From assembly GCA_035582835.1 (NCBI GenBank), contig JAYKAV010003352.1, positions 255,348-319,347 of the forward strand: 64,000 nt of DNA. Direction: 5' to 3'. The DNA comes from Phoebastria nigripes (taxonomy: Eukaryota; Chordata; Aves; Procellariiformes; Diomedeidae). Position 1 is the stretch's first letter, and each line of letters begins with the position of its first letter. The notes beneath the pieces are model-generated. The model saw only the letters and a program-made list of their open reading frames with translations. It was not told the DNA's origin and searched no databases. Shown here in pieces: positions 1-20,375 of this stretch. The position numbers and the translations under genes were made by a program.

Positions 1-1749
1 TGACATTTAAAATGCTACCTAATCTAATCCAAATATTCATACTTAGGGGTGAAAAAGGTTACAAATGTACATACGATGACAGCTGCAATGCAGGGGATGG
101 TGACCAACACCGTCTCCGTGGCACTGGAGGTCTAAAATGTATCCAGACTAATTCCAGTTCAGGCCAATTGCAAGTGGATAATAGAGTTTGCTCTTTTCAG
201 CCCTTTCTAAGACTGCTTGTCTCCTGAAATCAAGTCATTGAAAGCTACACTTCTGAAAGCCATAGAAGTACTTATCCCCTTGAGAATGCAACTTGAAATT
301 TGAATTTGGATACAGGCTGACCCAGTTCACTGCTATAACTGCCTAGCTCGCTCCCCTTGGGGAGCAGGCTGCTTGGCTCCCATTGCCTTCACCAACTAGA
401 GCTGTGGAGGGCCTTCTACCTAAGAAGATCCATGCTTTGTTCCTTCTAGCTTACACTGGTAGTGCAGGATGAATAACATCCAGCTGTGGGGTAATGATCA
501 AGCCTTTCTGCCTGCAGACGAGTGCTTGGTGCTGGATCTTAGGCAAGTTGATGTCTTTCTTCAGTTCAAATTGGGCAGGCTCCTACATCAATTGGTAGCA
601 TTAGTAGCTTCCAAACGGAGAACTTCTTGGAGGTTAATGGTGAGGCATGCTGTGGTCAGAGAAGGCAGCCTTTGTATCATTTGTGTGCTGAGCAATTACT
701 GTATTTCATTGTCCAAGGTTTTAATCTTGCACTGAGAGGTTGATCCTTCTGCTATTGAAGTCAATGACAGTTTTGTCATGGTCTTGAATGAAGCCTGAGT
801 CAGGACCAGAATTAACTTTAAATCAAGGGTCAGAAAATGTTACAAAAGATAAAGAACATGAATGGGAATGAGAAAAATTGGTGTGTTGGCTGGACATTTC
901 CTAGACAGGTTTGTTTCATACTTCTGAAATGGCACAATTTATATTTTGTGCAAACCACCAGTGATTTCCCATTCGGATGTGTACCATTTATTAGACAATC
1001 CTTAAAAACAGATTCAAAATTGACCACAGAGTTCTCCCTCCATTCATCATAAATCCATCTTTATTAAAAGTGAAGTGGTGGGGAAGGCAATCTTCCAGCG
1101 TCCATTTTCAGTTGTTTAGTTGCTAGCCTAATCAGTGACAACTTGAGACTTTAAGATTTATGGCATAACAAAAATTAGACATACCCTTTTCTCAGAAGAT
1201 TGTTCTGGAGAGGGTAATTACACAAATACAGTCTAAGCTTATTATCTTTCTCTTTCTTTTTCTTGTGCTATCTTCCCTCCTCCTCTTCCTTTTTACACTA
1301 CTACATTTCCTACATGTGTTCAGTGAAGCTGAAAATGATATTTTGATAATGGGCACACAATGAACATTTAAGAGGGCTGGTTGACAATGTGAGACTTTGT
1401 TAAGGAAAAGAGGATACAATGAATAGCTATAATGGGAGTCATTAATGAAGGGACTGCTTTTTTTTTCCTGAGGAAGGCTACATCTTAATGCTTCTCAGGT
1501 TTCCTTCTCTATTTATACAACACTGTGGAGGTCAAACCTAAAGTTAGGTCTTTCCTGGTGATGTGTAATGAAACTTAGGTCACTAAAGAATTTGTTGAGC
1601 ATTTTTTAGCCTACATGTATTCTGCCTGCAAGAGATTCCACCTTCCTTTTTGTGGGTCATGTTCTCCTCCATTCTGTCTCTTAAAATAATTTGCAAATGA
1701 AAAATGAAATGAAACTATCAAAACGTCTGCATATCCGTGGCTGATATCA
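1..1749. other. Non-coding stretch, no gene seen
   Basis: No convincing coding frame, RNA gene or mobile element is visible apart from one palindromic dispersed repeat at 753-816. Open frames here are under 90 codons and resemble no family I know. Composition is AT-leaning with low CpG, typical of intergenic or intronic vertebrate DNA. Confidence 0.6.
753..816. repeat. Degenerate copy of a dispersed palindromic repeat
   Basis: The segment reads ATTGAAGTCAATG, then an AGTTTTG spacer, then a decayed reverse-complement half (CATGGTCTTGAATG) and a tail (CAGGACCAGAATT). Several other places in the window carry the same half-motif (GACTTCA.TGG or its complement), most clearly 42891-42936. From memory this kind of element is common in bird, crocodile and turtle genomes, but I cannot name the family with certainty. 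Confidence 0.45.
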
Positions 1750-1862
1750 TTTGTATTCCAGTAATATCTAGGAGTCTTGGTCTGGGACAGCACTGTGCGA
1801 GGAGCTGTATAAACGCATAAATACAGATAATTCCCATCTGCAAAAGTTTACAACCTATTTTT
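1750..1862 (+). repeat. Ancient amniote interspersed repeat
   Basis: The order of blocks (AGTAATATCTAGGAGTCTTGG, then GCACTGTGCGAGGAGCTGTA, then AAACGCATAAATACAGATAA, then a segment ending GTTTACAACCTA) matches in outline a widespread old repeat of turtles and archosaurs that I remember as 'gcgctgtacaaacac' followed by 'gagcttacaatct'. A shorter relative lies at 30300-30375. It is heavily mutated, so the insertion is old. The family name is not certain (MIR-like or LINE-derived). Confidence 0.5.
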
Positions 1863-12554
<10,692 letters not shown>

Positions 12555-12660
12555 GATGTCTAATTGATTGTTTGCATGTACGATTACCACAACTGTGGTC
12601 ACAATTACAGTAATTATATGGACAAATGAAACATGCAATTGCATGTGCCTAGTTCTAAAA
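12555..12660. promoter_or_regulatory. Candidate enhancer-like cluster of palindromic sites
   Basis: Within about 100 bases stand a TAATTGATT homeodomain-type site, two facing RUNX-core motifs (ACCACA, two bases, TGTGGT; 12586-12599), ACAGTAATTAT, and a perfect 16-base palindrome ACATGCAATTGCATGT at 12631-12646 whose halves resemble POU or C/EBP half-sites. Such density suggests a conserved regulatory element. No conservation data can be read from one sequence, so this is inference. Confidence 0.33.
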
Positions 12661-14771
12661 ATCTGGGCACAGGTAATTGCCAAAGACCACAGGGAGACTT
12701 TGCTCAGAAAAGGAGATGCAGCACCGTCCCCGGGCTGGGCTGGAGGATGTGCTCGCCTCCTGCCTGGTGCCTCATGTTTTCCATCTCCTCATTGTCTATC
12801 TTGCAGGAAAGTAGGCTGAATCCTGTCCTGAGCACCTCCTCTTGGACTTGCATACCTAGCCTAAGTTTCTGCATTGCTTTTGAAATCCAAAACAAAGATG
12901 AGGCCAGCCTCTTTGGATATCATTGTACGGATCTGCACAGGGAAGACACTATAAATAGTATCATCACACATTATTAACTGCATTCTCTGAGAAACCCAAA
13001 ACCAACTGAGATCATCTTTATTCATAGGAAAAAGTCATAGGCATATTTGCAGAGCATTTCTCTAGGTTACTCTGGCCAGTGTTACTTAACAGTTGTCATT
13101 TCACTGTGTGTACAAGAGTTGACTTTTTATCTGACAGCTTCAAAAATGAGACTGAAAAGTTATTTCTAAGATATAAGAAGTATCCAAAATTATCTCAAAA
13201 TAGAAAAAAAAAAACTAGAAGCTTTATAAAAGTCAAATACAAGACTTCTTAAGAATAAAATTTTGTGAAATATACTCACAATTCCATTGTTAAAAATAAA
13301 TTTAACNTTTTTATCTTATTTTATCATTAACATTATCTGAATTTATAAAAATTGCATTAAATGTGATTTAAAAACCCTTCCTATATTGTGTTGCCATTTC
13401 AGATCAGAGTGTAATAATGTAATCATTGCAAAAAGATTTCACAGATACACACACACACAACTACAGATGTATTCAAAAACAACCATGAATCTGTTTGTCT
13501 GTAGATTATTTTAAGTGTTCATGGTGATCCGAGTGCACTAAGGCATAATAAAAGACCAGTGAAAAATGATGAAATAAAAAACACCCTGCTTTTATAAGTA
13601 GAGTGTTATGAGGGAGACCATTTTCTCTGAATATGTAATTTTTATTCTGTCTCTTTAATTTACATGAATAATTAAAATAGATTCAAGCAATCCTATGCTC
13701 CTATGGTTTTTCAGGATTAGAAGAAAATACACTGTAAGAAAAGACTAATGGATGAAATGCTGCAAATCATAAAAGGGAGCCTGATTTGGGAGAAATGACT
13801 AGCCTGATTTTCAAACAAATATTGGAGGAAATACCTGAATGTCAATTTATTTTTCATCCCAAACTTTGAATTATACAAATATCTAACTTAAATCTACAGT
13901 GAGGGGAAAGAATATGAGAGGAAAATATACTAGAATTTCAGATTTAAATCTTAATAATTGAGCTCAGCTTTCAGAGCCAATAATGGTTTCAAAGTGAATG
14001 TTTTTAAACAAGATTAGGTATTTGCTGTGCACTTCATGAAATATCTTCCACAGATATTTTTAAAAGTAACAATATGTGTTCTGTGCATACATAGACAATT
14101 TAATTAGACTAATGAATTGATATTTCCTGTGGCCATGAGCCATCAGTTATTGTAGTCTAATGGAGACTTCCAGGAAAGTATTTTTCCTCATATTGTTNGT
14201 TTCTCCATCCACCCGTGTCCATCTGGCCAGCAGCACGAGGAAACATTTTGCATCCCTTTCTGGGCTNGAGGAATAGCCTACGGATAGCTTTTGCAGAGGA
14301 GCATAATGTAAAATAACTGGAAAGCAGCTCTTTTGTATGAGAGGTTGCTGGGGCACTTGAGCATGCCCAGCAGTCCCATCAGTGTTGCCTAAGGTTGGAC
14401 AGACTGGGCTCTGTCTCTCCAGGATTTGGGGTGTACCAGCCTGGGTGCCTCCATCTCACCTCATTTAAAGATCCTTCTCCAAGATTTAGGAAGTCTAGAC
14501 TTCCTCTAGAGAAGTATTGTCTGAAGTGGATTCTTCCCATCTATTTCAGGACAGGATGAATCATGCTTTGGAAGTATCCAGCCCTCCTCTTTTGAGTTTG
14601 CATAGGTGAATAACTTTGACTAACTTCAAATAACCTGTAGACAGTGAAGTTAGGGGAGGTGAGTCCCAGCCCAGCGACAGTCCTGTCCCTCTCCTTGCCA
14701 CCTGCTGAAGCAGNAGTCAGGGTCCCCAGCAGAGACCAGGGCAAGGGGCCATACCCACCCTAGCCCTCCAG
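12661..14771. other. AT-rich non-coding stretch
   Basis: No gene or clear repeat is seen. From about 13100 to 14140 the DNA is strongly AT-rich with a short CA run near 13448. Composition alone suggests unconstrained or matrix-attachment-like DNA, and nothing more specific can be supported. Confidence 0.55.
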
Positions 14772-15254
14772 TGCTGCCTGCGAAGGAAAAGCGCCACGAA
14801 GACTGAAGAAGTAAGTCACTTTATTCAATGTTAGAACCTGGCACATGACTCCATCCAGCCGGAGCTGTGAGTCACAAGCTAAGCCCTGAAGTTACTAATA
14901 CAGCTCCACGTACAATCAAGTTGCATATTTTGCAGCATATTATCTTTTTTGGGTTTGGCAAAGCGAAGCGTCTCCGTCTCAGGCAGAGTAGGAATTATGA
15001 TGAGCTTTTCCCAGCTGGACTTCTTGTAATCGTCGCAGGGATAAAGAGTTCCTCGAGACTCCAGATCTTTCCCTGTCAGGCTCTAAGCCTGTCTCCAGCT
15101 CTGTTGAGCTTGTCAGGGTTTTTATTTACAAGATTCAGCTAAAAATCTGTCCTGCCAGACTAAGCCAGGCTGTTTCTGCTTGTTCCTTAATCTCCAGGCT
15201 GCCTCCCTCCACATGTTAAGGGACACTTAGTTTGTTTAAGGCCTGAGGCAGGCA
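14772..15254 (-). mobile_element. LTR-like fragment (possible solo LTR)
   Basis: On the minus strand a polyadenylation signal AATAAA (complement of 14820-14825) is followed by GTGACTTACTTCTTCAGTC and a CpG-bearing stretch ending GCAGGCAGCA. This is the usual layout of the R/U5 end of a retroviral LTR, and the element's 3' end would lie at 14772 with CA. The other end is placed at 15254 only because a TG (minus strand) stands there next to a related GCCTGCC string. I see no matching target-site duplication and no clear TATA box at the expected distance. It could also be the 3' part of a different retroelement. Confidence 0.33.
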
Positions 15255-16550
15255 TAATTACAAAATTTAGGCAGAATCCTGAACTGACCCCAAAGGTCTT
15301 CCTACTCAGACAGAAATCGTTTGTCATAACGAGCCTACTCGTAACCTGCTGACCCTTGGAGCTCAATTAATTTCACGCAGAAAAAGTGTTCACAGCCTCT
15401 GGACCCTGCTGCAGGAGGGATTTGCATGGTGGCGTCTCCCACTCACACAAGCCCATGAGGGCAAATGGGCTTAGAAATTTCTCCAGAGAGAACAATGAAC
15501 AGTGATAGGGCATTGTTTTTAAAGCAGGATGATACAATGAGGTATTTATGTGTTCGGTTGCAGAGTAAATATGTGTTCCTTAGAAAAATAAATCAAATAT
15601 GCAGAAAGGCATATAACAGCTTGTGGGCATATGTTTTAATTTTGTGTCCTTTAAAATTCTTTAAAATACAGTCATCTCTATCAGAGGGAGAAGTGATGCA
15701 TCAAAAGGGCCTGATTTGCCAGCCTGCTGCAGCAGTGCTGTGCCAGAGCACGCTGCACCAGCAGCTCTGCCAGGGTACATTGCTGGGACAGGGGATGGGA
15801 GCTCCCCTCAGGGCATGGGAGACAATGTGAGTAATCTACAGTGGAAATAACTAGCTTGGGCAAAACGCTGCAGCAAAATGGCCGTACTGCTTCCCATAGG
15901 CAGAGCTGGGGGTTTTCTGCAGGGCACTGCACTGAGACAAGCAAACCCAGAANGCATTTTGGGATCGGACCTTTACCAGCTGATGACAAACTGCCTGGAT
16001 TTGAGCTCTGGTTCTCTCTCAGCTACTACCATAAGCCCTGGATTTTTCTATTGTTTTGCCTAAGTAACACACAAATTAGAGCAAGAATAGAGCTTTAATC
16101 TGAATATTTTTATGTATGTTTTCTGGTCTTTGTCGTCTCAAATACTTCAAAGGAATGTCTGTTCAGCAAATGAAATTAAAATCTGTCTAATCTACCTAAA
16201 ATTAGCTGTCTTGTGCAAGCTGGGTGTGGGGATGACAGGGAACAGAAGAAAAGGGGGTTCAGAGCACTTGGATCAGTCGATATACAGTCAGATCCCATAG
16301 CAGACTGTCTTTTTGGTTATATAAGAGGGTTGCACTGGACCCACTTGTGTTGGAATAGATGTTACTAGCCAGAATAATAAAAATCTGGCCTGTTCTATCT
16401 CTTGGCATGGTCCAGCCAGCCTATTTAATTAAGATGAAAAGCACAGTCAAGAAGATAATTCAAGAGACATCAGTCATCTTAGACAATATGAGGCAGTGAT
16501 TTTTTGTACCAAATCATTGAACCTGCTTATGCATTTACGGGAATGCATGT
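15255..16550. other. Non-coding stretch, no gene seen
   Basis: No recognisable gene or element. The open frames near 15465-15989 on both strands overlap each other and show no family features. Confidence 0.55.
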
Positions 16551-16600
16551 GGCTGGACTGGATAATCCAAGAGGATTTTTCCAACAACCATAACTATTTG
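16551..16600 (+). repeat. CR1-like LINE 3' end remnant
   Basis: The string GGCTGGACTGGATAATCCAA followed by GAGGATTTTTCCAACAACCA resembles the 3' end of avian CR1 elements, which typically reads 'ggactagatgatc...gaggtcccttccaacc'. Only about 50 bases match, the terminal ATTCTATGA repeats are not visible, and the copy is decayed. Confidence 0.4.
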
Positions 16601-18102
16601 CACTTACATAGCACCTTTTGGCTANGGATCCCAATGTCTATAAATCTGTAGGCTCGTAGGTGAGAGCTCAGTAATGAATTTGAGAGCCATGTGATAAACT
16701 GTGTTTATTATGCACTTTCCTTATACAATGCTCGTAATAGATTTTTCACTAGAAACAAGTCCTAGACTGTGCAAGCTCTGTTGCGAGCTCAGCTGCTTTC
16801 ATCTGAAGCAGCCAGAAAGCTGTCTTAGGGAAATCCCCAGATGGCATAAAATTGGCATTCCCTGTTCTTTACCACACAGCCTTTTGGCATAGGAGATAGT
16901 AAGGGGGTGAAGCACAGTGCACAGTGATTCAGCCATGGCAGTCACTCTTTTTTGGAAATCCAGTCAAAATTCTCTAAGTTATGCAAGAATGGGCTTTGGA
17001 TGCTACTGGGCTCAAGCCCTCTGAGAGCAGGAAGGTGGCAGTGAATTGCCTCTCCCTCCTCTTCTTCCCATTTTGCACAAAGAATAGGCCCACCATTTAG
17101 GACAGAGCCCCTAGAGTTATACACAGCACATTAAATAGTGCAAATGTACAACAGCTTCAACACAGACCACTCTCCCTGGCTTGATATATGCCTATGGTTT
17201 AGATTNTTTAACTGATGACACAATTTTTCCCCTGGTTTGTGCACAGTCTGACAACATTCAGAAANGGCTTTTCCCCTAAACTGTTGTCTCAAGTGCTTTC
17301 ACTCCTGAAGATCATAGAAGATAAAAATAATGCACGTTGAGTGTGTGTAAGTGTGTATATATATGATACATGATTTCTGAGCATTTATGACATCAATCTT
17401 CACGCACAAAGACAGAAGAGATAACTCATAAGTTATCCCTCTGCTCAACCATGAATATAAATGTCAGACTCCTAATGGAGATGTTGTCTAATGAAATATC
17501 NTGAATTATTGAATCTCCTGAGCCATGTGCAAATTTCATTTCTTCTTCCCTTTTGGGTTCAGATTGGGTATTTTTGAGGTGATGCTGTCAGCACTGTGAA
17601 GAGCGGATGGGAAGATTCTCAACATAGCATTAAATATCTAATCTCCATAGTGTGGGATGCCTGCGGGGATGCTGGCTGCCCACTCCCATGGCATCCATAA
17701 TTAAATGCATTCCAAATTTACACTAAAAATGAATATTTTGGAGACCTCTTCCCTTACGAACCCAATTCAAAGGTGAAGCTAAGGAAGTCTAAGGCTATAA
17801 GAGACAACAGCACCGTCTATAAGTCACAGTGGTGTAATTAAATCAATGTAAAGTGGATCGAGTTACTTTGGTGCCAACTCAACACACTTAAAATAGTTTA
17901 AGCCTTGTTTAAATAGGTTTAGCTTCATTTAGTAAATTAGTATAGACAAGCCAAAAATTCTTTGTAATTTACCGTTGCTTCTAGCCTCGTCAGCTTGTAT
18001 GTCACACTGGCTTATATCATCTTCGAGACATACTTACGGATGTGCTACTTACATCCTTATTCTTCGTTTTTGCTTTGGCCTGCAAGATGGGGGGATTCAT
18101 GA
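16601..18102. other. Non-coding stretch, no gene seen
   Basis: No gene is recognised. A small TG/TA simple repeat lies at about 17341-17365. Single Ns occur at several positions. Confidence 0.55.
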
Positions 18103-18144
18103 GCATTTTCAGAATGAAGGCACAATAACTACAGGAAGAAAAGG
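18103..18144 (+). repeat. Left arm of a long-spaced inverted repeat
   Basis: Thirty-five bases from 18110 to 18144, starting CAGAATGAAGGCACAATAAC, recur exactly in reverse complement at 19037-19071, with the adjoining CATTTT also shared. The match ends abruptly on the GG side. The arms are 892 bases apart. This length of identity cannot be chance. It is either a short shared repeat or a local inverted duplication. Confidence 0.9.
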
Positions 18145-18851
18145 TTCAGTTTGCCTACAGAGGGAAAGCTCATTCAGAAGTGGTGCTGTGGCTAAGGGCA
18201 GATGTGCACCTTGGAAACCTTGGTGGAAGTTCCTAGAAAAACTTCCACCTTTCTTCCTAGAAACTCCCAGCTCAGACCAGCAGTTGTCATCAACAATAGT
18301 CTAGTCTGCTCACCGACCTGCTCCTGTTTTACTCCCAGGTCCATTTTAGTCTAAATTGCACTTGTTCATGCTACCGAGATCAGAGATTTTTGCTAACTTG
18401 ACCCATTTGAACTGAAAGAAGTCCAAATGCCTTCCCACAACCAACTCTGCTGGCAGATCTATGGTGGTGGAAACCTCAACAGAAGCGACGGGTACTGGTA
18501 CATGAAGTTTCTTTGCCCACTTCAGCTTATCCCTCTTCTTCCTTGTTCTTTATTTGTCTGCTTGAGAAACACATCACTTACTTAACTTTGCTGAACCCCA
18601 TCATCTCCTGCAGGGCTGATCTCCTACTTTCAGTGGTGAATTGAAACTTGCTACAATCCGATCACTGTGCGGAATGTCTCGGTATGTGTAAAACCTGTGA
18701 CAGATAATGCTGAAGTTTCAGCTTAGTCTTTACAAGGTACAAATAACCAGAGAGATGATCATTCAGAGGGATGTGCGGCTCACGGGGAGTGCTTAGGGAC
18801 AGTAATCCCACTAGCCCACCAACACATTATGCAATAGTTGCACTGATACCA
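18145..18851. other. Spacer between inverted-repeat arms, first part
   Basis: No gene is seen. An open frame running from 17975 to 18304 on the plus strand crosses the left repeat arm and has no known domain. Confidence 0.5.
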
Positions 18852-18990
18852 TCATGCTTATCCTCACATTTGCCCTATGATGTAGAGATGTGTTATTATC
18901 CCCACTTACAGCTGCAGCATAAAGGATGAGGGTAGAATAAATGACTTGCCAGAAGGCAGATGGGGAGTCTATGGCACAGAAGATTATAGG
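18852..18990 (+). repeat. MIR-like SINE remnant
   Basis: The segment contains CTTATCCTCACATTTGCCCT, ATGATGTAGAGATG, TTATTATCCCCAC, TACAG, GGTAGAATAAATGACTTGCC and a following GGCAGATGGGGAG block. The order and wording match the core of MIR SINEs (tatcctcacaacaaccctatgaggtaggt, attatccccattttacag, gttaagtaacttgcc). It is decayed but unusually readable. MIR-type elements are old and sparse in birds. Confidence 0.6.
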
Positions 18991-19036
18991 AGCCAAGTGA
19001 CCTGTGTCTTGGTTTGGCTTTATGCCCAGAAAATCT

Positions 19037-19079
19037 CCTTTTCTTCCTGTAGTTATTGTGCCTTCATTCTGCAAAATGG
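19037..19079 (-). repeat. Right arm of a long-spaced inverted repeat
   Basis: This is the reverse complement of 18103-18144. The core 19037-19071 is identical over 35 bases and the flank CATTTT is shared with one inserted G. It lies about 50 bases beyond the MIR-like element. Read on the minus strand its CATTTTGCAGAATGAAGG beginning loosely resembles the MIR core, so the arms may themselves be SINE-derived. Confidence 0.9.
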
Positions 19080-20282
19080 AAACCTCTATTGAAATCTCTA
19101 GCCCTTTAAGGCTACAAAAAAAAAAAAAAAAATCTAATTCCCAGGTTTAAAAAAATACAAAGGAGCCCTTACTTACCCTGTAGGCCTAGGCATATTGCAT
19201 GATTGTACTATATTTAAGAAATGACCCAGCATGAGTAATGCCTGTATTGTGATGTGGCGCAATTTTGGCCAGAACATTACCACCGGCCTCTTTTTTCCAT
19301 TGACATGAGTCAGCTCAGTGCTGTACATCCAGGACACTGATGGTGTTCGTGGGTGCTGATCCTGATTATCTGGAGAAACCCGAAAGGTGAGGCACACCAT
19401 TTGTGTATTGGATTGCCCACGTGGCACAGCTGCCCTGCCGCTCTCTGCAGCAGAGATGTTTAATGACAGGGCTCTGCAATACTGAGCGTGAGCTCCATCA
19501 CGTCATCATCATCCACTGACATAGGGTCTGCACTGGGTTGTTAAATTCCTTAAGTATTTATTGAAGCCAGTAGTGCCTCAGGCTCCATCCCCCCTCCACA
19601 TACCTTGCTGAAAATTACTGCCAGCCTTTGCCACTGACCCTTACAGGAAGCATTGAACCGATCTCCCCTGACAAACACAGAGCAATGGCTCAGCCTTGCT
19701 GAATGACCCCCGGTGAGGTCGGCTTGACACTGTANGCAAGGATTGATTGCAGGTAGCAGGTGAGACCCTTTCACTTGACTGCCTCTGGGACTTGGCCAAA
19801 CGCTCTATGCTTCAGGCAAGACACACCGTGCATGGGGATAGGAGCCCCAGCTACTTTTATTAGGGCCGTCTGGCCACTGATTATCCTTTTAGGCTTATAA
19901 TTGCTGGGTGCATTGATGCTTTTCCTTGAGCACAGTTATTGGGGAGCAGCAGAAGTGTTTTGTGCTTCCCTGGGCAAAAATGGAAATAAGCACCTTGTCA
20001 CCCCCTTCCTCCCTGACTGCCTCTGCTGTGTCTCCTTCGATCTGCGGTGAAGATACTCCCCATTCACACCACTGTCCAGAAAGAGAGAATTTGATTTGAG
20101 GTAATTGTTGTCTGATGCAGTCGATCGGGCCTCTATCCAGCACTTCATGGGAGCAATATTACAGCAGTAGTGATTTTGCTGTTGCAGTGGATTGCATCAA
20201 TACACGCTGGAACTGATGTGTTAGGATCAGGAAAGTGACATTTACTGCAGTAAAGGGAGTACGTATTTGGCCCCAAATTTAG
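19080..20282. other. Non-coding stretch with conserved-element look
   Basis: An A-run stands at about 19118-19134. From about 19830 the sequence has homeodomain-type TTATAATTG sites and little repeat content. It could include a conserved non-coding element, but no gene is seen. Confidence 0.4.
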
Positions 20283-20375
20283 CTGGGAGTCAAGAGACAT
20301 AATTCTATCTTCAGCTGGAATCATTTATCCTAGCTCTGGGTCTTGCCAAGATAAATAAGCGCTTCTTCATGCTCA
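20283..20375 (-). repeat. Possible MIR-like SINE remnant
   Basis: GGGAGTCAAGAGACATAATT, TCTATCTTCAGCTG, CTAGCTCTGGGTCTTGCCAAG resembles in order the reverse complement of the MIR 3' half (gagtcaggagacctgggttctagtcccagctctgccactgac). The match is weak and decayed. Confidence 0.3.
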
